DNA of 64,000 nucleotides from Telopea speciosissima (Eukaryota; Streptophyta; Magnoliopsida; Proteales; Proteaceae). The notes under the pieces were generated by a model. That model searched no databases and was not told the origin of the DNA. It saw only the letters and a list, made by a program, of their open reading frames with translations. Positions 11,390-26,800 of the stretch are shown here, piece by piece (position 1 is the first letter of the stretch; the number at the start of each line of letters is the position of its first letter). The stretch spans positions 68,566,984-68,630,983 of the forward strand of contig NC_057919.1 of the NCBI RefSeq assembly GCF_018873765.1, written 5' to 3'. A program made the translations under genes and the position numbers.

Positions 11390-12720
11390 ATGGGATCAGA
11401 GATCAACTCTGATCAGGGGAAGGAGAAGGAGAAGAAGAAGACGACGAAGCTTATCGTCCGTGGTGGTGCCGGATGTGACATCGGAAGACTAATTGCATTG
11501 GCCGGAGCCTTAGCTGCTGCAACCCTGATAGCAGCTCTTACGAACAATGCAAGAAAAAGGAGACCAAGCGACACCACCCCGACCCAAAAGTCTGTCAAAG
11601 ACCCACCAAAGCCCATTGGTCTAACAAAACCATTAAAGAACAGAAGCCACTGCAGCTGTGAAGGAGGAGGAAATGAAGGTCTTCGTTCTCTTCTTCAAAC
11701 TCCATCCCAGTCAATGCAACGCAAACATAGCTCCTGGTAAACTTAAAAAACCCAAAGCACAAAATTGCAGATTAATTTTTATTTTCTTATCCTTTAATTT
11801 GATCTAAATTTAGATAATTAAAGCATTGGTTACCAATAATCTTCAGCTGCTTCTGCGATGAAGGGTTATCAAAAATTGATTCAACCCATGTCAATTTTTC
11901 TGAACTCGTGGTGGTTCAAAATCTGATATTGGTAATTCTTTTCTCAATTCTCTTTCTTTTCTCGATTAAGAGAAAAAAAAAACCCAAACACCATTTTCTG
12001 ATTAGTATTGTTACCGTTCAGGAAGCAAACGTCAACAGATCGAAGGAGGAAACAGATAAGAACACCTCCGATGATGACACGGAGGTTTGGAAAATACCAA
12101 CATTTGAGTTTGATAACTATAATATCAACAAGGCTGGAACTCCCATCAGCACCATTGAAGCATTGCCATTGTTGAACTACGGCGCCTGCTCGCTCAAACA
12201 GGAAAACATAGAAAAAGATGATTACTTCGGGGGCTCACAGGCTGTGGACGAAAAACCATTAGTGAAGGCCAATGGCGAGGGAGAAGATGATGAATCTTTC
12301 GATCAGCTAGAAGAAGAAGAAGGAGAAGGTTCAGAAGTAACACCAGACTCTTCTGTGGAATCCAGAGCTGAGGCTGTTTGGCCGGCTGAGTCAATTGAAG
12401 CAGAGATGTTGGACTTTGGAGAAACAAAGGCTTACTGTTTATATTCAGATGAGCAGAATGGCAAAGAAGCTAATAAAGCAAGCAGAGCAAAAGATGGTGA
12501 GAAAGAGGATGATATCACAGGGAGAACGATGGAGAGTTTGGATCCAAAGGATGAAATGGAGTTTAACATGGTTAATCATTCATCATTGAGTGGCAGTGCA
12601 TCATCAAGATCAAAGCTCTCAATATGCTTAATGATGCTAGCGATACTGCTGCTTCTTTTGCTCACCATTACATCGCTAGGTGTAACCATTTCCTTCTTCC
12701 TAATTTCATTTATGACATGA
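11390..12720 (+). CDS. uncharacterised plant protein with terminal hydrophobic segments
   Basis: Three exons, 11390-11736, 11847-11931 and 12022-12720, join in frame through GT-AG introns to a 376-aa protein. The second exon is only 85 nt, which explains why the two longer open frames look unconnected. The N terminus is basic (EKEKKKTTKLIVRGG), then a hydrophobic stretch at about residues 31-50 rich in Ala/Leu. A basic and polar region follows, then a long acidic segment with EEEEGEGSE. The last ~34 residues are strongly hydrophobic with a Leu run, a probable tail membrane anchor. I do not recognise the family. The acidic middle and terminal anchors suggest a membrane-tethered, largely disordered protein, but no function is assigned. 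The splice model is by eye. Confidence 0.65.
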
Positions 12721-14825
12721 TTTACTCTCCCCCATCCTATTAATAACTACCACATTTAATAGGGCAATCTGATTTTTTTTTTTTTGCCCTTTTTTTTGGA
12801 GTTGGGGGTTGGGGAATATACAAACCCTCGCCCACATCTTTCAAAGAGATTAAGAATAAAATATAAGAAATCCCTAACTCCAAAAAGTACAAAATTGCCC
12901 CCCCCATAAATCCACCCGGTTCAGTCTTGAATCAACAAAGGGCAAGATACATATCAAATCGAAGCTCTCGATGAGCTCTATAAGGCCAAAGCCATATGCA
13001 TTTTTTGGCCATTTTTCGAAGGCGATATGGCCCGCCAAAGATTCATCATAGCACTTTCTAAATTAAAACTGAGATCAGGCTTCACCAATACCAAGAAGGT
13101 GGCAGTGGAGGTGACAACAGAGATTTCTCCAAACACCATCAAATGTGGTTCAAAGAAATAGCCCTCGAGACTCTAAGAAAAGGAATCGTTATCACCTCCA
13201 ATTCCTACCCGCTCCAATTCCCTCTAATTCCTCACATAGGAGCAAAAATGACCACCCTACCCCCTGCCCGAACACACTACCCAAGGTGGGGTAGGGTGGT
13301 CATTTCAACTCCTATGTGAGGAATTGGAGGGAATTGGAGCGGGCAGCGAATTGGAGGTGATAAAAATTCAGAAAAACAGCATCTCGTGAGGCCCCGAGCA
13401 TGAGCCTGAGCCTGAGCCTCGCTCATAGCTTTACTCAGCTTAAAAATCAACAGATGAAGAAGTAGTCAAGATAAGCTCGAAAGGAAATCACCCCACAGGG
13501 TGAAGCTCAAGGTTTTGAAATTTCGGATTCCGATCATCACTTTGATTTTTGTCGAAATCAAAATATTTCGGTAAAATTTCAGTCCGTTTCACATATTTCG
13601 GTCCATTTTTACACTGCATTTTTCCTAATTATTTTGCTTTGAAATGATTAGCAAAATAACTAGAACTGTTTCAGCCACTGGTTCTTATCTCTTTCAACCA
13701 CCAACCAGATCAGTTCAGTTTTATAACTACGTTCAGCAGAAAGTACAGATATGCATCCTGACCAGGCACCCAGACAACAAAGAAGAGTTTCAATTGGCTG
13801 TCATCAATGTGATGCACCACCAACCACCCCAACCATCCGCACCAACTAATACTGCTACACCATGCCAAAACCTATTTACAGAATTTACCTTAGTTTACCC
13901 AAAAACTAATCTGTGATCCAATCTAATTATCTAATCAATATAAAGTGTCCAGTTTCTGATCTAATCCAAGTGGGGACCATGGTTCCTAATCTCAGGATCA
14001 GATCGATTGATATCGGTTTCAACTGAAGCTGATCCTGAATATTGACCCATGTGATGCTGATACACTGGTTCAACCCTATGGCAAAAAAAGTAATAAAAAC
14101 CATTTTTATTAAAAATCAAGGGCATTTCCATGGATTTTCAGCACTGGCCAGTGGACATTTAAAATGCATCGGATGGTGACCACAGCATTCGAGAGGATAA
14201 AAACCCAAAAACATGTTCTTGGCCATCATCAGATACACTTCAAAGGTGCACTGGGCAGTGCACCACACTTGAGAGGATAAAAATTCCAATTCCATCCGAT
14301 CTGGACCGATTCAGGGCGATCCGGATCGGTATCGGCCAAGACCGATCTTGATCCCGATCCAATTTCAGATGCCTTAAACCATGGTGGAGTTCTCTCTGAG
14401 TTGTTGGGAAATCTTCTATGGATTTGCCTGAAAGCTAGCCGAGAAAGGCCTCTGCTATTCAACCATCCCATTTGAAAAACCACCATAAAAAACATAAAGA
14501 ATGTCTATAACCTGTTGTATAAATATTTTGTATTACCACCTTGCAAGAAAGAAAGAGCATTTACAATCACACAAATCCATAGTAAAGAATGTCTAATTCC
14601 TAGCACTCTTCTCTATATACAAGCTCATTTAACTGCTGTTGCTGCATATCTCTCCGGGCTTTGAAAAAATAAATGAGAATTGCTTACCAAAAAATATGAA
14701 CCAAGGAATGTAACTAATCTCAAAACCCACTACAAAAACATACCAGATTACTGGTCCCATGAGCAAAAATCTCCTATTCACACCCTAATTCACTTTATGT
14801 AGTATGGGTTTCGCCCCCTAACAAG
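12721..14825. other. intergenic with small repeats; RSH1 3' UTR at right
   Basis: Poly-T and G-rich tracts near 12773-12815. A perfect hairpin element lies at 13189-13363. A CGAAATTTCGG-type repeat lies at about 13510-13600 and a GATCGGTATCGGCC-type fragment at 14285-14370. The open frame at 13644-13916 shows no conserved feature. From about 14500 the sequence is probably the 3' UTR of the reverse-strand RSH1 gene. Confidence 0.5.
13189..13363. mobile_element. hairpin MITE, 175 bp
   Basis: Almost the whole element is one palindrome. The left arm starts TTATCACCTCCAATTC and the right arm ends GAATTGGAGGTGATAA, with arms of about 75 bp around a short loop near 13262-13290. The TTA/TAA at the edges could be part of a Tourist-type 3-bp duplication but cannot be separated from the inverted repeat. 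Non-coding. Confidence 0.75.
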
Positions 14826-17800
14826 TTAGCATTCAAGAAATGTCTGTCCATTGTAGCTTGGCCAGCTACAACCAGTAGACCAGCATAGAACACCAGGAAT
14901 CAGGTCTACACTTGAGCAAGCATTAATCTGAAGAAAAGTCGATTTAACATTAAGAGCAGAAAGAATAGGAGGCGGCAAAATATGGAAAGAAAGCCATCAG
15001 ACATACCAGACTGCCAAAGCTACCCTCAATGTGAAATAACAGCACACCCATTCCTCTTCTTCTGTCAATCTCTGCCTGCTCATTAAGTGAAATTTTAGAA
15101 CACATTATGCAACAATGAACAAGTACAGACATCAAATGTAGTCCAAAAATAAATTACTTACAACGCACGAACAAATAGCAATTCCCACAGTGGTCAATAT
15201 GGATGAAATATCCGCCATCATACCTGAAGTTTGGTTGTTCAGTTTAAAATACCAAAGCTTAAACATCATCGTCATTATTATTTAAGGTCATACTCATAAT
15301 GAAGGAAATCTGGACCCTAAGAACTGCAATCGTACACCAGTAGTCTGGGTGTGTTCATGACAGGATTCAAGGAATAGGATCAGTCGAATCGGAATCGGCC
15401 ACAACCGATCCTGACTCCGGCCAATTTGACAGTTTTTTCTAAGGTTCAGACGACTATGGCTGATTCCAGCTGGCATCGGAATCAGAATTGGTGGGAACAG
15501 ATCCCATCCCTGACCCCGTACTCGTGAACCATGAGGTGTTCACCTTGTAACAGGGGAACCACCAAGATCTACTAAGAAGAAATATAAGTTGAAAGTCGAC
15601 TAAATTCCATTACAGGACAAAGGAAACCCATCTAACTGACAGTAGCCCATAGAAGATATGGTTAGTCATCATTTCCAGTATCTTTTAGGTCCACATCTCC
15701 TAAGTGACCACTGTTAATGGTGGCTCCCACACCTTGCATGTCTGCCAAGATACACCTTATTTTAAGTAGTCACAAACACACACCTCAGCATATATGCATA
15801 TGGTGGTTTTCTAAACAAATCAGAGTGGACATTGCTATTAAAGTTGTGAAACTCACCTCTTCGATCGATACATACTACAGAGAACCAAAGAATTGAATGC
15901 CCTTCGAGGTTGTGCCAAGAGGCAACCTTCCCAGCTTGCCAGCTTTCTAAACCAGGCAATACTTCCTTGTACATTGGAATGTTAGTATGGATCAACTTGG
16001 CGAAACCATTTCCTTGAAACCATTCTTCATTGGTCTTAAAACTCATATGCTGCACATTCTTGTTATGGTTGCCATTGACCTTAGGGATTCTAACACTGCC
16101 ATTTTGAATGTGAAGGACATCTTCATGGCTTCTCTCCAAAGTAGAGAATTCTGCAGCATTCCCAAGGATTTGCTTCCAAATGGGGTTGCTTTCTTCAACA
16201 CAGTTGGATAAGTCAACCGATGTACTCTCATCCTCAATATCAGCAACTGAGTTATTTACAGTATCTGCCTTCATTTCAGCAGCAGCTAGTGCAGCTTGTT
16301 CTCTCAAGAACTAGACACGTGACAAAGTATTGATTAATAGAAAAGTCAAATATAACATTGAAAAGCAATATATAATCTACACCACATAAGATGATTTACT
16401 TTTATAATCTTGTGTCGAGCAGATCGGGTCTTTGCATGTTGCAACCACTGCTGATGCCTTTGGACAGAAGATTTGTTTGAGAGAGCCTGGTAAAACATAA
16501 TCTAGGCATGTCAATTGATTTTTCATATCTGTGCAATCTGATAAGCTTCAGCGGATGTGCATACTCAAAACATCAGACAAAAGGCCAGTTTCTAACCTAA
16601 ACTGGCAAAGATACAAGGGATATCCAAATTTCCACATGGTGTGACATCACATGTTGAAGTTAGTTAAATAGTAAAAGAAAGAATTTAGACTTTAATTTTG
16701 TCAAGTTCAATCTGACAAAATTAAGATCACGTGTAGAAGTTAAAAATGTTAAACATAAGATCTCATTTATCACTTTATCAGTTTCATTTACATGCGGGTG
16801 TGCCATTCAAGATCACGTGCACCAGCATGTAAATGAAATCAGAGAATGTAAAAAACAATAACATGAAAATAATCATAAGCAATTTTATTTAGTTCCATAT
16901 TAGGGTATGAACTAAAAAAAGGCCTGCCACCATAGGTAAGATCTAAATTATGTCCCTAATGATCTACCACCCACAAGAAGTATAGATGATATACAAATAA
17001 TAAAAGTACTAAAACAATCATTGTAAAAATGCATTAGAAAGACGGTTATGATAAAACGCTGGGTACTAACATTGTATGTAATTATCTCCACAACTTCAGC
17101 ATTTGCAAGTACATGCATGGGAGAGACAAGATTACCATTGACCTGAATCATAAAATCATGCAGTAAGACTCTCGACAAAAAAAGGAGACGTAAGTACGTA
17201 ACAAAGAAAGACCATCCAAAGGTTAGAGGACAACCTTTGCAGCCACCATTTTGTTCCCAATCTCGGTGTGTATCATATAAGCATAATCAACCACCGTAGC
17301 TCCCTTAGGTAGGTTTTTTATCTGTATGACATGGTAAAGAAGAATAGGGAACTCGGCATCAAAATATCTTATTCGTAAATGTGTGTGTACGTGCATGTGC
17401 ATTTGTCTTTGATGCTATCCAATATATTTCCTACCTCTCCTTTTGGAGTAAAGACAAAGACGCGACTCCCTAGCAGGTCCCTTGTGATAGTATCAACAAA
17501 CTCCCTAGAACTCATGTTCCCAACAAACTCTTCTTGCCATTCTCTGATAGCATTTAGCCAGCCAATCTATAGGGGAAACAGGAAGGACTTTCATCCATAA
17601 ATAAATACTCAGGGCAGAGGATATGAAGGAGTTTACCATAAATCCCTCCAGGAAAGACTTTTCAATATAAAAACTCATCATGGACAGTTGATCACATACC
17701 CTGAGAGCAATGTTTGCATTGTTGAGACAGATGGTTTTCCCTCTAGAATTTTTCCCATTCCGGGCATGTCCAACTAAGCCAGTACCAAATACTCTCCCAT

Positions 17801-20800
17801 TGTAGTGAGCAGCAATTCCTCTCTCAGCTATCAGATCCATCTCTTCAGTTCTTATCTGCCAAAAGTCGACAAAAACAAAGACACGTCAATTTCAAAGAAA
17901 TAAAAACCAACAAGACAGCAAATAAAGGACATAAATAATAATAATAATAAAAACTATTAAATGAAGCAAAAGGCTACTGTATGAATGGAAATTGTGAGTT
18001 CAAGAAGAAAAAGCATTTATGGATCACCTGAACTTCAAGCCGAAACATACTCTCATACAGAAATGGTATTACTGTTGTGTGAAGACTTTGATAGCCATTA
18101 GGTTTTGGGGTGGCAATATAGTCTTTCATCTGATACAAAAATAAATTGGTGTCACTTTCCAAATACAAAGATTAACCACCTCCCCACACCCCCAGGGTAC
18201 CTATATAGACAGCATGCAAATTATACGCACAGCTCGAGGAAGAGGGGTCCAGATTCCATGAACCAGCCCAAGAACATGGTAGCATATCTGCACACAGGAA
18301 AATAATGAGGGGAAGGAAATATATAATACAAAATGTCAAAAACTATAAAACCCTATGACTTTAACATAAGTGAGGACTCACCTGTTGTGCACTACACAGA
18401 GGTCCTACTCCAACACATGGCTTTGGTTTTATGATAATACGAAGCTGGTACATGAAACAATAACCAACAAATAGGATTACATAAGAAGCAACTTTAGTAC
18501 AATGATTATCAATGAAAATTACAGATTTTTCTTGTAATCAGACTTCGAAGGATGGCATCAAAATAAAACCTGTGCGATTTGGTTGATCTCATTTATTGAA
18601 CCTTGAGATTTCAGCACTTCCTTATAGACACTGCAATACACAATCACAATCAATTTTCTATCAGAAAGAATAACTACAAAATAGAGAAGCTTGAATAATT
18701 CAGAAGGTCTATGACTATCACCTAGCTTCTTATAATCATATGCAGGATATGCTCCATTGAACAACATCAGATATCTATATAATTTTTGTCAGAAGCAAAT
18801 AGAAAAACACCAATATCCAAACACGGCTGATTTTTTCAAATTTTATGTGCTATCCAACAAAGATTGTTATCTACACAAAGGGGAAATAGTTGAGTAAGAA
18901 CATTATTGTTCCAATCTCCTTCCAGACATGCATGACAGCTTGTGTCCTATGTATTGATCCCAATGTTTTAAAAGACAGACCTGGCATTTGAATGCCCAGT
19001 CAAAAAAGTCTGATCTGGTGGGCCGACCATCCAGTCTGATGGTCTGAACTTTCCTACATTTTTTTAATACATATATGGGAAAAACTTCCCGCGACGCCAA
19101 GGTGCAATTTCCCTCCCCCATTGATATCTCCTAATCTGAATATGTGGGTCCCATGGGGATGATACCTTTTCCAGAACAGCCATTGTTGTGGTGTGCAGAT
19201 TCCTTCCCACACTGGCAGCGTTGGAAACCCTATCTGTGGATATACATATATATATATGGGAGTGTCTGAATGACACCTCTATAGGTGTATTTAGAACTTG
19301 ACACCTTCTTTTAATTGCCTCGTCTTATTCTCAAAAAGGTCTTTAAGATAGGGATATAAAAGAGTTTTCAAAATTAAGTTGAAAGGGACATATCATTATG
19401 TCATTATCAAAGGGTATAATTGACATGCACATTTTTCGAGTATGCATGTGAAATGCCATTATTACCCTCATTGGAAAAAAAATTAGTGTCATAGCAAAGG
19501 TTGACAGTCCGCAGCCCAACAGCAGTCTGACTATACGGTCTGGTGGTCCTTGAAACATCATTGAACTTAAACCATCTTAATGACTTTTGTGCTCATGTAG
19601 TGGTTCTTGAAAATATTGTTGAACTCAAAATGTCATCATTTTCATAACATTTCCATGACTACTAAAAAAATATCACACAATGTCAACAAACTTTCATAAA
19701 AGATTTCTGTTTCCACAAGGGATCAAAATAATGAGGGAAATCAAGATATTAAATCATGGTGTCTACCAATATGGTAGTATCTGAACATTTCTACCAATAA
19801 CCAATCATCTGGACATCTAATTTAGTCCTTAAATAGTAATGTAATAAAAGCATCCACACTCACTCCATCACTGCCCTTAAGGATGCAAAGGCAGGGCAAG
19901 GCTGAGCTGAGGTACATCCAGCCCAGTCTGGCCCATTATAACATCTGAAGCATCAGGCTGGGTTCAACATGTCCTGGTACTAGAGAGCCTCCAACAATTT
20001 TACATGTATTTTATTGCAAAAGCGCAACATTGGAGTACAAAGAGTTGAACTCATTACCTTCTCAAATATTAATGTAAAAACTTGACCAATGTACCACTAA
20101 TCATATTCTGTCTAATTAGAGACAGGTCATTAAATATATAACAAATTAGGTCATGCATATATGAGTAATTCGAGCCTGTGCCTGGACCAGGCCATGGCTA
20201 TTGGCTTTGACTGATGTCCGCCTAGCCAATACTTGGCTGTGGCACATAAACCTTTTGTGCTGATGTTGGACTGGGCTAATGGCCCACACCCAAGTTTCAT
20301 CCCCAATTGACCTTGAACAATGATGTAAAATGTCACATAAAAACAATAGTCATAACTATAAGCAAGGTCAATTCACATATGTAGACTGAATAAGAAAAAG
20401 TAAACACCGTATGACCGTAATAGAAGTGAGGTACTGAGGTTAATGTATGACCTGTAAGGTTCTTTGCATACAAAGCGGACATTTGTTTTCACTGTCATTA
20501 GATCCAAAAACTGATCATCTTCAATCTTTTTCATTAAAATCTTTTTGGCCTGAAACAAGGAACGAAGTGTTATGTAAGCAGAATACCTGACACCACGAGT
20601 AATGGCATAATTTCTTGAGGCCAAAAATAAGAGGTGTACCAAATTGAATTGTCAACAAACAATCGTGTTAATAAATTTGAGAATGAATAATAATTCCTTA
20701 AAACTTCATTCAGGTACTCTTTGTACGCATTAAGGCCACACAAGACATACCTCTATGAGTTCTTTCTCATGCTCTTTATACAGGTTTGCAATTCTTCTCT

Positions 20801-23800
20801 TAATCTTTGCATAATCTTCAGCATTTGTGTACATGAAGGACAGATTTTCCAGCTCCGACTGCAAAGGATCATCAAAATATGTATCTTTTAGACTGCAAAA
20901 TTTTAAAAGAATAGGGAAACAGAAAGCGAAACTACTCCAATATTTAAGTTCTGTAGACTTCAGCTGATCAATGCAGATGGGTATGAAACAATGTTGTAGA
21001 ATTACATTGTCAAATTTTTTCTTCTTAAAGGGAAAAGTAGAAGAACTGTTTCAGAGGCAAGTTACTTGATGTCACACAACAGAAGCAGACAATATCAAAC
21101 CTAAAACAAGAAAACTTCACCAAAATGGAGAGAAGCTATGATGCAACTTGGGAGAGCATTTTATAAATTTGGATCCCCCAATATATAACAGAGAAGGAAA
21201 ATAGGATCGATAGATTAAAAAGAATAATACAAATTGGGATCCTCCTGGACAATAGAATCTTGAAAGACTACTAGGATTAGAGCATAGATGGTGGAATACG
21301 ACTTCTTGAATGTTAAAACATGACTGGGGACTGGGGCAGATCACAGGTAACCTTTGAGATGGCAATGAGAACATTTTCTAATTTATAGGTAAGGTTGTAA
21401 TCACAAGGTCTTCAGGATTCAAAAAGCAGAAGATTAAGTTAGGATTTCAGAATTTGGTGCACATACCTTAATCTGGTACATCCCCAGTAACTTTGCAAGT
21501 GGGGCAAAGACCTGCAATGTCTCCAATGCAATGCTGGACTGCATACAATGCAGTAAAATTAAATATAATACAAATTTTCCAGCCACTAAATATCAAAGTA
21601 AGATGGTACCACCTGCTTATGTGGGGGCATGTGTGAAAGCGTTCGCATATTGTGTAACCTGTCAGCTAATTTGACGATGATAACCCGCACCTGGAGGAAA
21701 AATGTTAGTTTACATGTCAACATGTCAGCAGCAGAGATAACAAATTGCCACAGGTAATCCAATAGATAGAGAGTAATTTATAAAAATGTGCATGCACGTG
21801 TGACTAGCGTCTACAACCACCTCCTCTGTCATGGCTAGAAACATTTGACGCAGATCGTCAGCTTTGACATCTTGTGCTGAGCTGTTAACATCTTTACATT
21901 GAAGTTTACCCAGCTTGGACACCTTCATTGCAAAAGAAAAAAAAATGAGATACAGCTGTGCCCAGACCAAACTTAAAACGTTTTCAAAATATTCAGAGAG
22001 AACGACGACATACAAATTGCAAGTACCAACAAAACCGAAAATAAATATAACACCTTAGTTTCTCCTTCTACGATGTGACGCACAGTGGCACCGAACTCCT
22101 CCTCAATGCTTTCAAAAGTAACAACATTTGTGTCTTCCACTGTGTCATGTAATAATCCAGCAGCAATGGATTCCCAGTCCAGTTCCTGGTAGTAGAGCTA
22201 GTGGTCAGTTTACAATGTTGGTTACAACACAATGAAGTAATGAACACAAGAAATTTCTTAAATAATTGCACCAATGAGTTTTCTAATAAAAATTGAAATG
22301 GAAATAAAAAAAAATCAACACCATAAATCAGGTGCCTTACAAGTTCTCCAAGTATACGTGCAACTTCTACTGGATGAATGATAAAGGGCTCTCCACTTCT
22401 TCTTTTCTGACCATCATGAGCCTCAAAAGCCAGCTGTACTGACCAAAAATACAATTTCAATATAATTACTGTTCCAGATGGTGACTAGGAAAAATGATCA
22501 AAACTAATGTGATAAAACAATAATACTGTGCAGGAATTTACCTCCAAAGCATCACGGATCAATTTCAACTCTTTTGGTGGAAGATATGAAATAGTCGGTT
22601 TAAGATCCTGGAACAATCAAACAAAATATTATTGTTGAGATAGTGGGAGTACATTGGTTTGTTTTGGTCCTTGGTTCCTCCATATACTTAAGGAGCACCC
22701 TCCACCTAATGCCTTAAGGTTTTGGGTTGGACCCTCCAACAATAACATTAACAACGACAACTTATTATTATCCAGTGTCCGACAATGATTGTCCTCTTTG
22801 AAAAAGGACAGTTTTTTTTTTTGGGTGGGGGGGAGGGGGGATGGGAGTGGGACAGCCATGGCATTAAAAAAACCCTTAACTTTCTAAATATGCCCTTCCT
22901 CTACATATTTGAACTCTCGTAAATGGGTTGTGATAATCAGCACAAGTGGTCAAATAGAAAACTTATAAAAACATTTCCTAGGTTGAAAGATGGAGAAAGA
23001 ATTTGGGACAGCCCAAAATGGGAAGGACTGTCCTTGCGGGATGGATGGAGTAAATAGGGGACGTTGCAAAAGACAACAGTAGTTCATTTAGATGATCATG
23101 TTCAGAGAAGAAAAAACAAGTAAACAAAGGTAGGGTAGGGTCAACATCTAGCAGGATCCCACATAGGGTGCAACTTGGGTTGAATTGAGCCACAATTTTG
23201 AACCAAAATGAGCCAGGCCGGGCTGGGCATGGGCTCGATTTGGTTCAAAAAATATCAATTCCCCAACCAGGCCTGGCCCACTTGGACCCTAATCCCACAT
23301 TACTAAATAATTTAAAACTAGTCCAGCAAATATACCAATGCATTACAAGCAGGGGGAGGGGTGGGGACGGAAATCGAGAGGGATGTGTGTAATGGACAAC
23401 ATGGAATGGAATACTAAGATCACTGCCAAGAAACCACAACCATACAGCCAAAGTCTTACATCTTCCAACCCAATTAAAAAATCTTCATTTTTCTACTTAC
23501 TGATGCAGGACAAGTTATGTTACACAGGTTCATGTATGAGAGTACATGTCAAATAGTCAGAGCCACCTGACCCTCAAAATTTAAGAATTGGGGGCATGGT
23601 ATAAGAAGTGTCTGAGTATCCAACTACTAGGTGCATGTCCGGCAGGAATCCCAGACCTATAACCATGTCATGCGTTGACATGGTGCTCCAGAGATATACG
23701 AAGTGTCAGTGTGACATAAGGACCAGAGCAGACAACTCTAACATGCAGGTCTATGGGCCCAAAGCTCATGAAACAGCATTCTGGGAAATAATTTACACAG

Positions 23801-26800
23801 TTCTTCCTTATATCTTAATAGATGAAAAAAAGGTTTAAAACACATAACTCCAACCAGCAGGTATTCATTCTTTAACTCCTCAGTCAAAATACTTTACAAT
23901 GCATTTAAATTTTTTTTACATAAATGCATTGAAAATTTTTAACAGACTCACTAACAAATACAATGCAGTTCGAATCACAATTAAGAGAAGAATAGGCCCC
24001 AAATAAACAGGTCAACAGACTGATACGCACCATAGTTGTCATGGCGTCGCCATATCGATGCCATGGCCGCACCACGGCCATGGCGTCATATCGCTGGAGA
24101 AGTGGGCATATCGACCACCGATATGGATGATGTAAGAATATCGACCGATATGGCCTCCGTGTTGTCGCCATGGCGCCGCCATGGACGCCATACCACAACA
24201 TATGGCCATATCAGGCGACATGGTTGTTTCAAATTATAAAACTTAATTTTTTAACAATAATTTTTTTTAACCATTTTTTATTTTAATGCTTTTTCCTTAA
24301 CATAAAATAAAAAATTAAAAAAAAAAACATCAAACAAAAAACACTAATACACTATTGACTAATACACAATCACATATTCACATCAGCAAATTTTTTTTTT
24401 ATTTAGATGGGTTGTTTATTAGCTTTATTCACTCAATATAAATTACATTCTTGTAATTGTTTTTTTGTTTTGTTACTTTTGTAGTCACTTTCATATGAAT
24501 CATATCTCAACTCTCATGATTTTTCAACTTTATTATCAGCAAGACTATTGCTATCAATTATTTGATAATCCATGATTTCATATACACTAATGGATATTAC
24601 ACTTTCATGAATTAAACCATAGTAGATTAGTAGTGCACTTTCATGTTAATTTTTTATGTTATAGGGTATATATTATAGCATACTAAATAACATTAAAAAT
24701 AGAGAAAATAAAAAATAAAACATGGTCAATATGATCGCCATGGCGGGTGACATGTCGATATATCGACATGACACCCCTCCACCGACTTGGATCGCCGTGA
24801 CGATGTGACAACTATGATATGCACATGAAGTTGCAGACAACCTGCCTTCTCCCAAATAAGATGACTGACAACAAGAACCCGTCTCAAGCTGACAATTACA
24901 GGCTAATAGAAGACATCTAGAACCATCAGGCTACTGCTTGCAATCCAGTCACAAATTCAATGTAAGGTTTCTATGCTGATCTATCTGACTGGCTTCTGAG
25001 ACTAGATACTCAGTTCAACGTGTAAATTGAAAGAACTTCAAATCTCAACACAAGCACTAGAATCTCAGAGATTGATGGTCGTCGAGCATCTATTTTGTGA
25101 ATCCAATCAACAAGTTGCTTGAACCATTAAGAGATAGACTACTTGGCAATCTACATTGTGGAACATAATGGTCCGAATCTCCCTTACCCCAGATCTGATT
25201 GGAAGCTTGAACCTCCATGACATTGACAAACTACTTACCTCCAGGGACTGGTTCACCACTCCCCACCCCCTACCTTTCACAGTTTCACTTTTTTTTTTCT
25301 CTTCCATTAACTCCCCTGGTATTTCAGGAACCACCTTACTATGCTTGACAATGTCTAGACTCACATATCAAGTCTACGCATTGTGCTCTCCAACCGGGGC
25401 AACCCCCCACCTTTTGAAAATCACCACTAGTGTCATATCTGCTGATGACCCTAACCTGTCCTCTATTCTCGCCACTAAATCACATTTGTGGCACCTTGGA
25501 ATGATTCTAGAAGAATTCATTTTCTCCAAATCTATCACCAGCAACTCTGTTGAAAGGTTTTAGGGCACTTGATCTTGGCAAGAAGACGTAAATGAAGTAT
25601 ATAAAATTCCGGATTTTTTTTTTTGGTCCTCCCTATAGTTCATCCTACTGTGGTTTACCACCTACCTCCATGCATAGTTGTCACGGCATCTAGGTGATCC
25701 AAGGCGTTGGAGGGGGCCTGAATGCAAGGTGACGCCAACAAGGCAACCAAGGCACCTAGGCAACTCCTTAACAACTATATCTCCATGCTTGTCAGATGCC
25801 AAACTAAAAAAGTTTCCACCAAATGAAACTTTGGTAGAGTCATCCACCAGCAAGAGCGGTCTTCCTTTAGCCCTATATCTCATCCGCAGCAATTAGAGCA
25901 GTTAAGAACACCTCCTCCTTTCCCCCAGTTTTAGTACATCCATGCCTGCTGGGGTTCTATACTTTTCTTAGTTCTCCATTCTCCCTCAAATCCTGTTGAC
26001 GAACTTCACCTGCACAACCCCCCCCCCGGGGTGTCTGTAATTCCACTTTACCCTCACTCAGTACCCATGCAATTCTAAGCATACCTAAAATCACATCTCT
26101 TAGAATTGGCCTGTCAATATTCCCACTGACACGAATGCTTTAATCTAAGTGTTTTTGTTTCAGAAGCGTACAGATCCTGAGGCAGGCTTGTGTTCCCAGA
26201 TATGTGCACCAGCCGTCTAGTTGTTTAGTCAATGCTTTGACCATACTTCTAAGCATAGGAGTAGAAAGGAAAAGGGAGGAATCCAAAGCTCATAATCCAC
26301 TATTATCATAAATAATCAGAAATTATGAAGCTCCCAATTGATCTGACATGTCAAACATATAAGCAACGCTGGTAACCAGCAGAGAACAACAAGCAATCCT
26401 CTAGGTCTTCCCTTAGGCTATGTTTGGAAGCCAAGGAAAGAAAAAATTCAAAAAAAATTGAATTTGAGGAGAGAGATAAGATACATAAATCAATCATTGT
26501 ATCATCATGATTTTTGTCTTGTTATATTTTTTCTTTGGTTTTCTTGGCTTCCAAACATAGCCTTAATACCTTTAATGTACTGTCAAAATTCAAATCATAA
26601 CATTATCACATTGTCAAACACATTATCAACTCTACTTGTTTTTGCAATTTTCTGGACCTGAAACTTACTTTCTGAAGCCTAATCATCTACTCTTCCATCA
26701 GAAGCTTATTCCTTATTTTATGGTATAAAGTTTCATATACCTCAAACCCTGTTAACAACATTCACCAAATTGACGTTTTGGTGGCATAAACCTAATCATC

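Noticed and set aside
12194-12427. Leu/Gln-rich reverse ORF opposite the gene at 11390-12720
   Set aside because: It is the antisense shadow of the acidic exon (GAA/GAG repeats read as Leu-rich).
25156-25563. 135-codon forward ORF in an RSH1 intron
   Set aside because: No domain, biased Ser/Thr/Leu composition and no flanking gene signals. It could be a transposon remnant but I could not assign a family.
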